Assembly: GCA_900546625.1 (NCBI GenBank)
Contig: URDU01000023.1
Span: 1 to 44,092 of the forward strand
From: an uncultured Lachnobacterium sp.
GTDB taxonomy: Bacteria; Bacillota; Clostridia; Lachnospirales; Lachnospiraceae
DNA length: 44,092 nt
Direction of reading: 5' to 3'
This document shows positions 37,152 through 44,092 of this stretch, in pieces. Within the stretch, counting starts at the first letter, position 1. Each line of letters opens with the position of its first letter. The notes beneath the pieces are model-generated. The model was given only the letters and a program-made list of their open reading frames with translations. It was not told the DNA's origin and did no database searches. Made by a program: the position numbers and the translations under genes.

Positions 37152-39284
37152 TTACTGGTTCTCTGTCGGTTCATCTGTCTCCGACTCACTGTCGTGCTCC
37201 ACGGCAGGATCCACATATGTATACGCATTCTCAGACTTTCTGAAAATAGTATCGCTTGATCCAACCTGGCACACAGTTATCTCATCACCATCACTGATGT
37301 CTTCCTTATTGATAGCAAGCACACCTGCTGAGAGATAAGTTGTAGCCACCTTGGAGTCGTTGATGTAAACCTTACTCCAGTTAGTAAAGTTGTGACCGTA
37401 AATATATACTGTATCACCGGTCGATGAATCAGACACATTTGTAATGTCCACCTTGTCAATTCCCATGACAAGATCTGAAGCCGGATATAAATCTACGCCA
37501 TTGTAGCAGTAGCGCTTTCCATAGAGGATATCGTACTGTAACAGGTCAAGACCATCCTGATATGATGCCTCATCTGTACTGTTCATCTGAGTCTGATGAT
37601 AGTTCATGATAGTTCCCTCATGGATACCCACAGTGTCTGTAGTCTGGGCAAGAAGCTGGTAAGCATAAAGGTCAGCATCCTCCTTTGGCAGTCCCATGTT
37701 GTTCCATGTGATGTACTTTGTCTTGTAGATATCACCTGACTTCATATCAGAATTCTGAAGTCCCATTGTAGGGAGGTGATCGCCAAACATAACAACGATG
37801 GTGTCCTCATCTCTCTTAGAGAGCTCATCTGTGAGCTCCTTGATGAAGCGGTCTGCCTCGTTGAGCTGGTTTACATAATATGTCCAGGCATTTTTCATGC
37901 CCTCATCCTCAACACCTGATACGGTGTATGTAGGATTCTCGATAACAGGCTCCTTTGGATAATCTCCGTGAGTGCCAACTGTGATGATATAAGTAAAATC
38001 AGACTGATCCGGTGTAGCATCAAAGGTCTTCATTGTCTCGCTGACAAGGATATCATCTGTAGGCCAGCTTCCGTTTGGAGTGTACTCTGTGATATTCATG
38101 AGCTCCTTGCTGGTAAAGGTATCAAAGCCCATCTGTGAAAATGCATTGGTACGGCTGTAGAAATTACCACCGTTGTTGTGCACTACATGTGTTGCATATC
38201 CAATCTTAGATAAATCTGAGGCAATGCTCTCGCAATCTGTCTGCTTTAATATAGTCTTGTATGGATACTCTCCTGTACCAAAATACTGCATGCTGAGTCC
38301 TGTAAGCATCTCAAACTCTGTGTTTGCAGTTCCTGCTCCGACTACAGGTACAGTCAGATATCCGCTTGAATAGTTTTTCTCAAGCTCATGGAATGTAGGA
38401 ATAGGATCCTCATTCACCTGAAGGAAATTAATCTCGTCCGGGTCACAGAATGACTCTAAAAGCACACAGATGATGTTTGGACCGGTCTTTCCGTCCACTG
38501 TGGTGGTCTGTTTCTGTGAATTGACCTTCTGCTCCACATCTTCCACATTCTGCTTATTGTAGTCCTCAGGCTTTTTCATTCCACGGTCCACTACAGTAGA
38601 TGAAAATGAGTATACAAAGCCATAATCATCATAGCCCTGAGCGATATTTGAATAGTAGCTGGCAACTACATTGGTATTTTGTGCCACATTGGTTGTGACA
38701 GGAATTGCTACGAAAAGCAGTGCTAAAAATGCCACTGAAACGCCTGCATAACGGATTTTGCCTGTATATTTAGGTCCCTTGATAAAAAGTGCCACAAGAA
38801 ACAGTGCAAATGTGCCAAGTCCAAATACAACTATTGTAGCCTGCTGCGCTGTAAAATAGCTGGTATTGTTCATGGCTAAAAGCTCCGGAATACACTTTAA
38901 ATCAGTATAACCAAACGGTGTGACACGGTTTGAAAGCACACAGCCGTTGATGATTCCGAGGATAGTCCAAAAGCCTGTGATTATTACCCTTGCAAAAGCC
39001 CTGCGCCTGAACAGATACACAAGTGAAAATGATACAAACACTAAAAATGAGTTGTACATAAACGCAAGTGTATGTGCATCTACGAACTTACATGCAGAGA
39101 TAAAGTTCCTGCGCGAGATAATCTCTACTATAAATACGATAGCCATAGCTATGATTGCATGGAATAAAAGCGAATATTTATTTAAAAAATCAATTCTGCG
39201 ATAATATTTTTCTGAATGAATCTTGTCTTTCTTTACAAAGAGCTTTTGTTTAACGACATTCAATACATCAAATATTTTCTTCAT
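37152..39284 (-). CDS. LtaS-like phosphoglycerol transferase with extra C-terminal domain
   Basis: 710 residues. Five predicted membrane helices lie in the first 200 residues. The extracellular sulfatase-like domain starts near 265: metal-binding Glu277 in CVLLESF, the catalytic threonine region GAGTANTEFE (Thr319 most likely), VHNNGGNFYSR and VMFGDHLP. This is the LtaS family that builds polyglycerolphosphate polymers (lipoteichoic acid or glycolipid modifications). After the catalytic domain comes about 90 residues reading VDITNVSDSSTGDTVYIYGHNFTNWSKVYIND..., an IPT/TIG-like immunoglobulin fold not present in standard LtaS, then an acidic tail. Intact. Confidence 0.88.
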   Translation of the reverse strand: MKKIFDVLNVVKQKLFVKKDKIHSEKYYRRIDFLNKYSLLFHAIIAMAIVFIVEIISRRNFISACKFVDAHTLAFMYNSFLVFVSFSLVYLFRRRAFARVIITGFWTILGIINGCVLSNRVTPFGYTDLKCIPELLAMNNTSYFTAQQATIVVFGLGTFALFLVALFIKGPKYTGKIRYAGVSVAFLALLFVAIPVTTNVAQNTNVVASYYSNIAQGYDDYGFVYSFSSTVVDRGMKKPEDYNKQNVEDVEQKVNSQKQTTTVDGKTGPNIICVLLESFCDPDEINFLQVNEDPIPTFHELEKNYSSGYLTVPVVGAGTANTEFEMLTGLSMQYFGTGEYPYKTILKQTDCESIASDLSKIGYATHVVHNNGGNFYSRTNAFSQMGFDTFTSKELMNITEYTPNGSWPTDDILVSETMKTFDATPDQSDFTYIITVGTHGDYPKEPVIENPTYTVSGVEDEGMKNAWTYYVNQLNEADRFIKELTDELSKRDEDTIVVMFGDHLPTMGLQNSDMKSGDIYKTKYITWNNMGLPKEDADLYAYQLLAQTTDTVGIHEGTIMNYHQTQMNSTDEASYQDGLDLLQYDILYGKRYCYNGVDLYPASDLVMGIDKVDITNVSDSSTGDTVYIYGHNFTNWSKVYINDSKVATTYLSAGVLAINKEDISDGDEITVCQVGSSDTIFRKSENAYTYVDPAVEHDSESETDEPTENQ

Positions 39285-39624
39285 CTTTTCCTCCTATTTG
39301 CCTTTCTTTTACCTTCTCTTTACTACATGATAATATAGTCAAAAATATGCACAAAAACAAGAGCATTTTTTTATAAAAATTGACGTCAAAAATATTGTTT
39401 TTGGGTAAATATTGATAATAAAATTAACTCTTTTTACCTTTTTTGGTTGTTTTCGTAAATTTTCAGTATGAAAACTATTGTTTAATCCGTGGGTAATATG
39501 ATTATGAAGCCAATGGAACGAAATGTAAATAGGGAAATTGCATATTTAAAGAAAGTTTAATATTTAAGAGTACAGGCATATATACCGCACCCGGTGGATA
39601 TATGCCTGCTTCATTACGAAATAT
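39285..39624 (-). promoter_or_regulatory. 340-bp intergenic region upstream of the LtaS-like gene
   Basis: Very AT-rich with no gene. A minus-strand promoter is likely at 39332-39360 (TTGTTT, 17-bp spacer, TATATT). At its right end a hairpin CAGGCATATA/TATATGCCTG (39573-39608) probably ends the mrp mRNA. Confidence 0.55.
39573..39608 (-). terminator. hairpin after mrp
   Basis: CAGGCATATA (39573-39582) pairs with TATATGCCTG (39599-39608), with partial GC pairing inside. It lies 17 bp after the mrp stop. The minus-strand tail is TACTCTTAAATATT, so the T-tract is poor. Confidence 0.5.
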
Positions 39625-40473
39625 TTAAATGCGCTCAAGTACTTCTGTTGCTTTTGCGAGGTGGTCGTTTTCTATGCTGTAGAAATCACCCTTATCGGCG
39701 ATAGCTGCATATGATGTATCGAGCGGCAGCTTGCCAAGCACCGGTACTGAAAGCTCTTTGGCGATCTCGTCTATATGGCTCTCTCCGAAAAGCTTTATCT
39801 CCTTGCCGCAGTCAGGGCATTTGAGATAGCTGAAGTTTTCTACCACACCAAGCACTGTGATGTGCATTGCCTCTGCCATGTTGTATGCCTTTTTGACAAT
39901 CATATTGACAAGCTCCTGCGGTGATGTGACGATTACGATTCCATCTACCGGGAGTGACTGGAATACGGTAAGAGGTACATCGCCTGTTCCCGGTGGCATA
40001 TCAACGAATAGATAGTCTATATCGCCCCATGCTGTCTCGTTCCAGAACTGTTTTACTACTCCGGCAATGACAGGGCCTCTCCAGATAACTGGATCCTCCT
40101 CGTTGTCCATGAGCAGGTTTACTGAGATGAGCTTGATGCCCTCTTTTGTCTCATACGGATGCATCAGGCCGTTTTCGTCTCCGAGTATCTGGTCATGTGC
40201 ACCAAACATCTTTGGTATTGACGGTCCTGTGATATCGGCATCAAGGATACCTACCTTATAGCCCTTCTTTGCCATGTTTACCGCCAGTGAGGATGTGACG
40301 AATGATTTTCCTACTCCGCCCTTTCCGCTGACAACTCCTATTACACGCTTGATGTTTGAAAATTTATTCTGCTCTACGAGGAAGCTCTGTGGTCCGCCAT
40401 TATGTGATGGACAGCCCTCGCAGCTTGATTTTGTGCAGCTTCCCGCGCTGCTACAGCTACTGTTTTCCGGCAT
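39625..40473 (-). CDS. mrp: Mrp/ApbC-type P-loop ATPase
   Basis: 282 residues. The deviant Walker A SGKGGVGKS is at 49-57, the switch region GILDADITGPSIPKMFG, and Walker B DYLFVDMPPGTGD. An N-terminal cysteine cluster (CSSAGSCTKSSCEGC) and a CPDCG in the second half could bind an Fe-S cluster. Mrp/NBP35 proteins are Fe-S carriers for cluster delivery. It stands alone with its own leader. Confidence 0.92.
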   Translation of the reverse strand: MPENSSCSSAGSCTKSSCEGCPSHNGGPQSFLVEQNKFSNIKRVIGVVSGKGGVGKSFVTSSLAVNMAKKGYKVGILDADITGPSIPKMFGAHDQILGDENGLMHPYETKEGIKLISVNLLMDNEEDPVIWRGPVIAGVVKQFWNETAWGDIDYLFVDMPPGTGDVPLTVFQSLPVDGIVIVTSPQELVNMIVKKAYNMAEAMHITVLGVVENFSYLKCPDCGKEIKLFGESHIDEIAKELSVPVLGKLPLDTSYAAIADKGDFYSIENDHLAKATEVLERI

Positions 40474-40743
40474 TTTTATCTCCTTTTCCTATGAGAGAGC
40501 AATTGTTGTATTTCACAATATATATTTGTGATTGCGATTTCTTCTCATATCCTGTGTTTATTTATGTGTTTATCGTTCATATTTCATACGACATCTATAT
40601 AATGTAGTATAACACGTATGCAGCATTTTTTATGCTTTTTTTCAAAAACACCCCTATTCCCACCTGTTTAATCGTATTTATTTTACAACTATTTGCTTTA
40701 AACTATTTGCCCGGAAATTCAGCCACCTTTTCATGTTTTGTCA

Positions 40744-41100
40744 CTACATATCCATAATCGTGCTACGTTTGCCCTTTTTATTATGTGGATATTCACGCAG
40801 CTTCACAACATAATCGAGATTCACTACCTGCACTCCATTTTTATTTTCCAACACAATTCCATTATCTGTAACTTCCTTTATTACTCCATCAGCTCTTCCA
40901 TCCAATAAATTGATATAGACATCTTTTCCTATAAAACGTTCTGCTAATTCTCTCATAATTTTTCCTGCACTCCTTTGACTATTGTTTATTTTGCCTTTTT
41001 TCATAATTCTTTTTGCTGCATATCGTTTCCGTCTTTTCCACGGAAGATACAATATTATAAGCATCAAAAGCAAATAATAAATGAACCATGTGTTATCCAT
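40744..41100 (-). CDS. membrane-anchored small protein
   Basis: 118 residues. An N-terminal membrane helix (FIYYLLLMLIILYLPW), a basic stretch, then FIGKDVYINLLDGRADGVIKEVTDNGIVLENKNGVQVVNLDYVVKLREYP, an Sm/SH3-like beta barrel pattern. The nearby gene upstream is a DUF3169 protein but is separated by 29 bp. No family firmly recognised. Confidence 0.6.
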   Translation of the reverse strand: MDNTWFIYYLLLMLIILYLPWKRRKRYAAKRIMKKGKINNSQRSAGKIMRELAERFIGKDVYINLLDGRADGVIKEVTDNGIVLENKNGVQVVNLDYVVKLREYPHNKKGKRSTIMDM

Positions 41101-41129
41101 AGCTTGCCTCCCTACCGCATCAGGCCGCC

Positions 41130-41903
41130 TTAAAGTACTTTATTGCACTTTATCGCAGCACTGCAATATGCACACTGGCTGACAAGCCATATCAGGCAGA
41201 CGACAAATGATGGTAAAAATCCTATATCAAACGTCAAAGCACCTATTGCCAGAATAACAGATAGTGCGCAACATACTGAATTGGTCACCTTGAATGCCTC
41301 AAAGGCACATCTGCCTATCATGATTTTTTCTGCTTCATCGCAGCTGTCTACCCATTTCTTTTGAAATTTCAGATCATATACCGAAGCAGTTTTCTCCGGA
41401 TACATTATCTTGGTAATATCAACCGCCTTTTGCTGGATGATTATTCCCTCAGCCAGTATTACCAGAAAGGCCACAATTCCCAGCACATACATGTTAAAAT
41501 TTTTATCAAGCATTGCAAATCCACCTGAATATGTTGCGCTGATAAGGAAAAATGCACATATCAATACAATGCTGCTTATCATGAGTATCACATTAAGCTT
41601 CTTCTCTGCGATGTCGCATATAGATTCATCCTCTCCATCCCATGCCAAAAGCAGCCTTTTTGTCTTTTTATAAACAGGTATGACCACTATCGGTGTGATG
41701 ACGGCTATAGCAAGCAATATCCAGCTCGAAACATATTTGCTGAAAAATGCTCCCGCGCTTTTCATGCTGCCTGCAAACTGATCAACACCATATTTTGTGG
41801 AATAAAATCCAGCAATACCACCCACAATTGCTCCCACGAGTGTAATAAGCAAAAATCCCGGCATAGCCTTGCGGTTTGCTTTTTTAATATCATTTCTCTC
41901 CAT
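41130..41903 (-). CDS. DUF3169 membrane protein
   Basis: 257 residues from ATG 41903, 9 nt after AGGAGG; an upstream ATG is too close to that site. Six predicted membrane segments (AMPGFLLITLVGAIVGGIAGF, WILLAIAVITPIVVIPVY, VILMISSIVLICAFFLI, YVLGIVAFLVILAEGIII, CCALSVILAIGALTF, FLPSFVVCLIWLV). This is the typical partner of an adjacent Xre regulator. It overlaps the Xre gene by 14 bp. Family function unknown. Confidence 0.78.
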   Translation of the reverse strand: MERNDIKKANRKAMPGFLLITLVGAIVGGIAGFYSTKYGVDQFAGSMKSAGAFFSKYVSSWILLAIAVITPIVVIPVYKKTKRLLLAWDGEDESICDIAEKKLNVILMISSIVLICAFFLISATYSGGFAMLDKNFNMYVLGIVAFLVILAEGIIIQQKAVDITKIMYPEKTASVYDLKFQKKWVDSCDEAEKIMIGRCAFEAFKVTNSVCCALSVILAIGALTFDIGFLPSFVVCLIWLVSQCAYCSAAIKCNKVL

Positions 41904-42111
41904 CTTCATCTTCCTCCTGCAAATAAAATACATCTTCAACTGTAACACCGCACACCTTTGCTATCGTCAGTGCCAGGGTAACTGATGGTGAATAGTCGCC
42001 TCTTTCTATAAGGCTGATTGTCTGTCTCGACACACCACACAGCCTGCCCATCTCCTGTTGATTGACATTCAGCGCGGCCCTGCGTTCCTTTAAACGATTC
42101 TTCAGTGTCAT
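41890..42111 (-). CDS. Xre-type regulator of the DUF3169 operon
   Basis: 73 residues from ATG 42111 (MTLKNRLKERR), with GGAGG 7 nt upstream. HTH: RAALNVNQQEMGRLCGVSRQTISLIERGDYSPSVTLALTIAKVCGVTVEDVFYL, with an acidic tail. The YSPSVTLALTIAKV pattern marks the family that pairs with DUF3169. Repeated TATGACAAG motifs overlap its promoter, fitting autoregulation. Confidence 0.82.
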   Translation of the reverse strand: MTLKNRLKERRAALNVNQQEMGRLCGVSRQTISLIERGDYSPSVTLALTIAKVCGVTVEDVFYLQEEDEDGEK

Positions 42112-42129
42112 ATAGCGCCTCCGTGTGAC

Positions 42130-42199
42130 AATTATTTTTGTCTGTTTGACAACTTTGCTTGTCATAATGTATTATATTCTTGTCATAAATGATTGTCAA
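42130..42199 (-). promoter_or_regulatory. promoter and repeated operator motifs of the Xre-DUF3169 operon
   Basis: Minus strand TTGACA (42199-42194), 17-bp spacer, TATAAT (42176-42171). TATGACAAG appears twice on that strand, once in the spacer and once just downstream of the -10, with further TGACA/TGTCA words around them. Likely autoregulated by the Xre protein. Confidence 0.7.
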
Positions 42200-42200
42200 G

Positions 42201-42230
42201 GGTAAATAGGAGGTAAATAGCGGTAAATAG
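42201..42230. repeat. three tandem copies of GGTAAATAG
   Basis: GGTAAATAG repeats at 42201, 42212 and 42222, spaced 11 and 10 bp, just upstream of the Xre promoter. Possibly an activator-binding array; purpose unknown. Confidence 0.5.
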
Positions 42231-42256
42231 CAAGGTGTAATTAATTGAAGCATAAT

Positions 42257-42294
42257 AAATGCCGGATGAAATATCATATTTCTATCCGGCATTT
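42257..42294. terminator. terminator downstream of nhaC-like gene
   Basis: AATGCCGGAT (42258-42267) pairs with ATCCGGCATT (42284-42293); AAATAT/ATATTT pairing lies inside. It is about 40 bp beyond the antiporter stop and ends leftward transcription; the T-tract is modest. Confidence 0.65.
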
Positions 42295-42333
42295 CATTTA
42301 TAACCTCATTATTTTTCGCTTTAAACTTCATTT

Positions 42334-43650
42334 TCAATTAAATTTTCTCCCATTTTCAACAATTAAAACCGCCACCAGCGAGCTTACCAGCAGAAACATC
42401 GGATAAAACAGATACGGCAGTATATTAAAGGCTGACACATCATGCCCCAGCTCATGTACTGCCGATATGGCCACGAGCATCTGCGCTCCATATGGTATCA
42501 CTCCCTGAAAAATGCACGAAAATGTATCCAGTATAGACGCTGTTTTACGCGGAGTTATGTCGTATTTCTGAGCCATTTCCTTTGCTATCGGATTTGCCAT
42601 AACTATAGCAACTGTGTTGTTGGCAGTGGCAATATCGATAAGTCCTACCAGAAGTCCCATACCTAGAAGTCCACCTCTTTTGCCCTTGAATGTCCTGTAA
42701 ATTCCAGAAAGTAGGGCATCAAAGCCGCCATATTCACGAATCAGCGCACACATAGCTGCCACAAGCACTGCGACCATGCAGGTTTCAAACATGCCTGACG
42801 CTCCACTTCCCATATTGGTAAGCAGATCGTATGGTGCTGTATTTCCTGTTGCGAGCATTATGACCGTTCCCGATATGATTCCTATTATAAGCACTACAAA
42901 TACATTTATTCCTGCAATTCCACCGATCAGCACGAGAATATACGGTACTATCTGCAACAGATGATATTCCTGCGATACAGCGCCCGCGATATCTGTCCTG
43001 AATGACAGAATTGCTATAACAACCAGCGTCATTACTGCCGCCGGAAGTGCAATAAAAAAATTCTCCCTGAATTTGTCATTCATCTGACAGCCCTGTCCGT
43101 TACATGCGGCAATGGTCGTATCTGATATAAAAGAAAGGTTGTCTCCGAACATCGCGCCACCCATTACGGAGCCTATACAAAGTGGCAGCCCAAAGCCCGA
43201 TGCATCCGATACTGCTGCCGCTATCGGCACAATCAGTGTTATGGTTCCAACTGACGTACCCATCGCAATAGACACAAAGCATGCCACAACAAAAAGCACC
43301 ATCACCGCAAACCTTGCCGGTATCAGTGACAGCATGAAATATGCCACGCTTTCCGCACTGCTTCGTCCTACTACACCCACAAACGCTCCCGCTGTAAGGA
43401 AAATGAGCAGCATTGTTATGATATTTTTGTCAGCCAGTCCCTGTGCCATTATCTCAAGCTTTTGGTCGAATTTCACACTACGGTTCTGCAGACACGCCAC
43501 CAGTATTGCCACGAGAAATGCTATTATGATGGGCACATTATAAAATCCCATCGGGATTTTCATTACATATTCAAAAAGTATCCCCAATCCCAGATACAGT
43601 ACGAGAAATACTGCTATTGGTAACAGGGCTATTGGATTTTGTTTTTTCAC
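42334..43650 (-). CDS. NhaC-type Na+/H+ antiporter
   Basis: 438 residues with about 11-12 membrane segments. Recognisable features: LTAGAFVGVVGRSSAESVAYFML, CFVSIAMGTSVGTITLIVPIAAAVSDASGFGLPLCIGSVMGGAMFGDNLSFISDTTIAA (the conserved GxxFGDxxSPxSDTT-like box of NhaC/arginine-ornithine-type antiporters), and LIDIATANNTVAIVMANPIAKEM. Probably exchanges Na+ for protons; a malate/lactate-type NhaC is also possible. Intact. Confidence 0.85.
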   Translation of the reverse strand: MKKQNPIALLPIAVFLVLYLGLGILFEYVMKIPMGFYNVPIIIAFLVAILVACLQNRSVKFDQKLEIMAQGLADKNIITMLLIFLTAGAFVGVVGRSSAESVAYFMLSLIPARFAVMVLFVVACFVSIAMGTSVGTITLIVPIAAAVSDASGFGLPLCIGSVMGGAMFGDNLSFISDTTIAACNGQGCQMNDKFRENFFIALPAAVMTLVVIAILSFRTDIAGAVSQEYHLLQIVPYILVLIGGIAGINVFVVLIIGIISGTVIMLATGNTAPYDLLTNMGSGASGMFETCMVAVLVAAMCALIREYGGFDALLSGIYRTFKGKRGGLLGMGLLVGLIDIATANNTVAIVMANPIAKEMAQKYDITPRKTASILDTFSCIFQGVIPYGAQMLVAISAVHELGHDVSAFNILPYLFYPMFLLVSSLVAVLIVENGRKFN

Positions 43651-44092
43651 GTTTATATGTTTCCTTTACATTTTTTTAGCAATTTTCATCATAAGTAATC
43701 ATCATTAGTATGTCAATAATAATATGCTATCTATTATAATTTTATGTAACTGTTCAGTACCTTCACAGTTGTGAGCCGCAAGCGTTTCGCACTGAGTTAA
43801 AAGGATAGCACGATAAAAATCCCAAAACAGGCTATATTTTGGGGCTGGATTTTGGGTGCTGTTTTAGGGATTTCTGCAGTTTCAGCTACTTTTTCACAGA
43901 GTTTTCCGGCTCTTGGGCTGGATTTTGGGTTGGCGCTAGAATATAACCATAAAAAAAGCCAAACATGCTATTAAGATATGGCATTCATTGATTAACCAAA
44001 TACATCAAATTATGCATCAAATTGATGCTCATATGATCTGCTATCCCAAAAACAACATTTCCTCTTTTTATATAAACCAGACAAAACGCAAT
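43651..44092. other. 442-bp gene-free right edge with repeats
   Basis: No convincing gene. At 43746-43761, GTAACTGTTCAGTACC resembles the end of the 29210-29399 element. A 16-bp direct repeat GGGCTGGATTTTGGGT occurs at 43842-43857 and 43915-43930. An open frame without a start codon crosses this part (KIPKQAIFWGWILGAV ...), possibly a gene remnant. Confidence 0.45.

Noticed and set aside
43801..43975. Open frame with hydrophobic and aromatic residues at the right edge
   Set aside because: It has no start codon or ribosome site and contains a direct repeat; at most a gene remnant.
1..44092. CRISPR arrays, tRNA or rRNA genes
   Set aside because: No regularly spaced repeats of CRISPR type and no cloverleaf-like sequences were seen on either strand.

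Overview
The window joins two kinds of DNA. Positions 1 to about 28,628 are the right-hand part of an integrated temperate phage with a contractile (sheathed) tail; its left end lies outside the window. Positions from about 28,628 to 44,092 are host chromosome. The low-GC codon use, strong AGGAGG ribosome sites, TTG starts, BceRS-type signalling genes, LtaS-like and NhaC proteins, and the dispersed repeats suggest a gut Lachnospiraceae bacterium (Agathobacter/Roseburia-like). This assignment is inference from gene style, not from a marker gene.

Phage, read in its direction of transcription (right to left). Around 25.3 kb a divergent immunity region has a cI-like Xre repressor (+) and a near-consensus leftward early promoter, with three copies of an operator-like motif. 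The leftward early/middle block (25.3 to 11.4 kb) holds many small phage proteins, a formylglycine-generating-enzyme-fold protein whose C-terminus looks like the variable repeat of a diversity-generating retroelement (DGR), two YopX-like proteins, an HUH-type Rep initiator, a DnaQ-like exonuclease, a RecU-type resolvase, a split C5-cytosine methyltransferase in two extensively overlapping frames, a ParA/ParB pair, and an ArpU/RinA-like late regulator. The late block (11.4 kb to the left edge) is the packaging, head and tail module: two small-terminase candidates, GpA-type large terminase, gpW-like protein, portal, ClpP-like protease/scaffold, decoration protein, lambda-E-type capsid, FII-like connector, Z-like minor tail protein, tail-completion protein and sheath.

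Right of the repressor, the lysogeny module has a second Xre protein, a predicted surface lipoprotein transcribed with the prophage orientation, and a large serine recombinase. The recombinase ends about 20 bp from the right attachment junction, which lies inside a BceA-type ABC-transporter ATPase gene. The integrated phage therefore truncates that gene just after the Walker B/D-loop.

Host side: the broken bceA-like gene, a structured repeat element, a GntR (YtrA-type) regulator with an ABC transporter (+), a BceS/BceR-like two-component system downstream of a trigger-factor-like isomerase, a DUF2442/DUF4160 pair, an MgtE Mg2+ transporter, an LtaS-like phosphoglycerol transferase, an Mrp/ApbC ATPase, an Xre/DUF3169 pair and an NhaC-type antiporter.

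Items most worth following up: the DGR-type variable repeat with no reverse transcriptase or template repeat in the window; two matched late promoters carrying 10-bp-spaced direct repeats, each followed by a terminator-like hairpin; the overlapping split methyltransferase; dispersed palindromes that could serve the phage ParABS or repressor; a short promoter-hairpin transcript next to the Rep gene; and a strand-polarised nonamer repeated through the phage.
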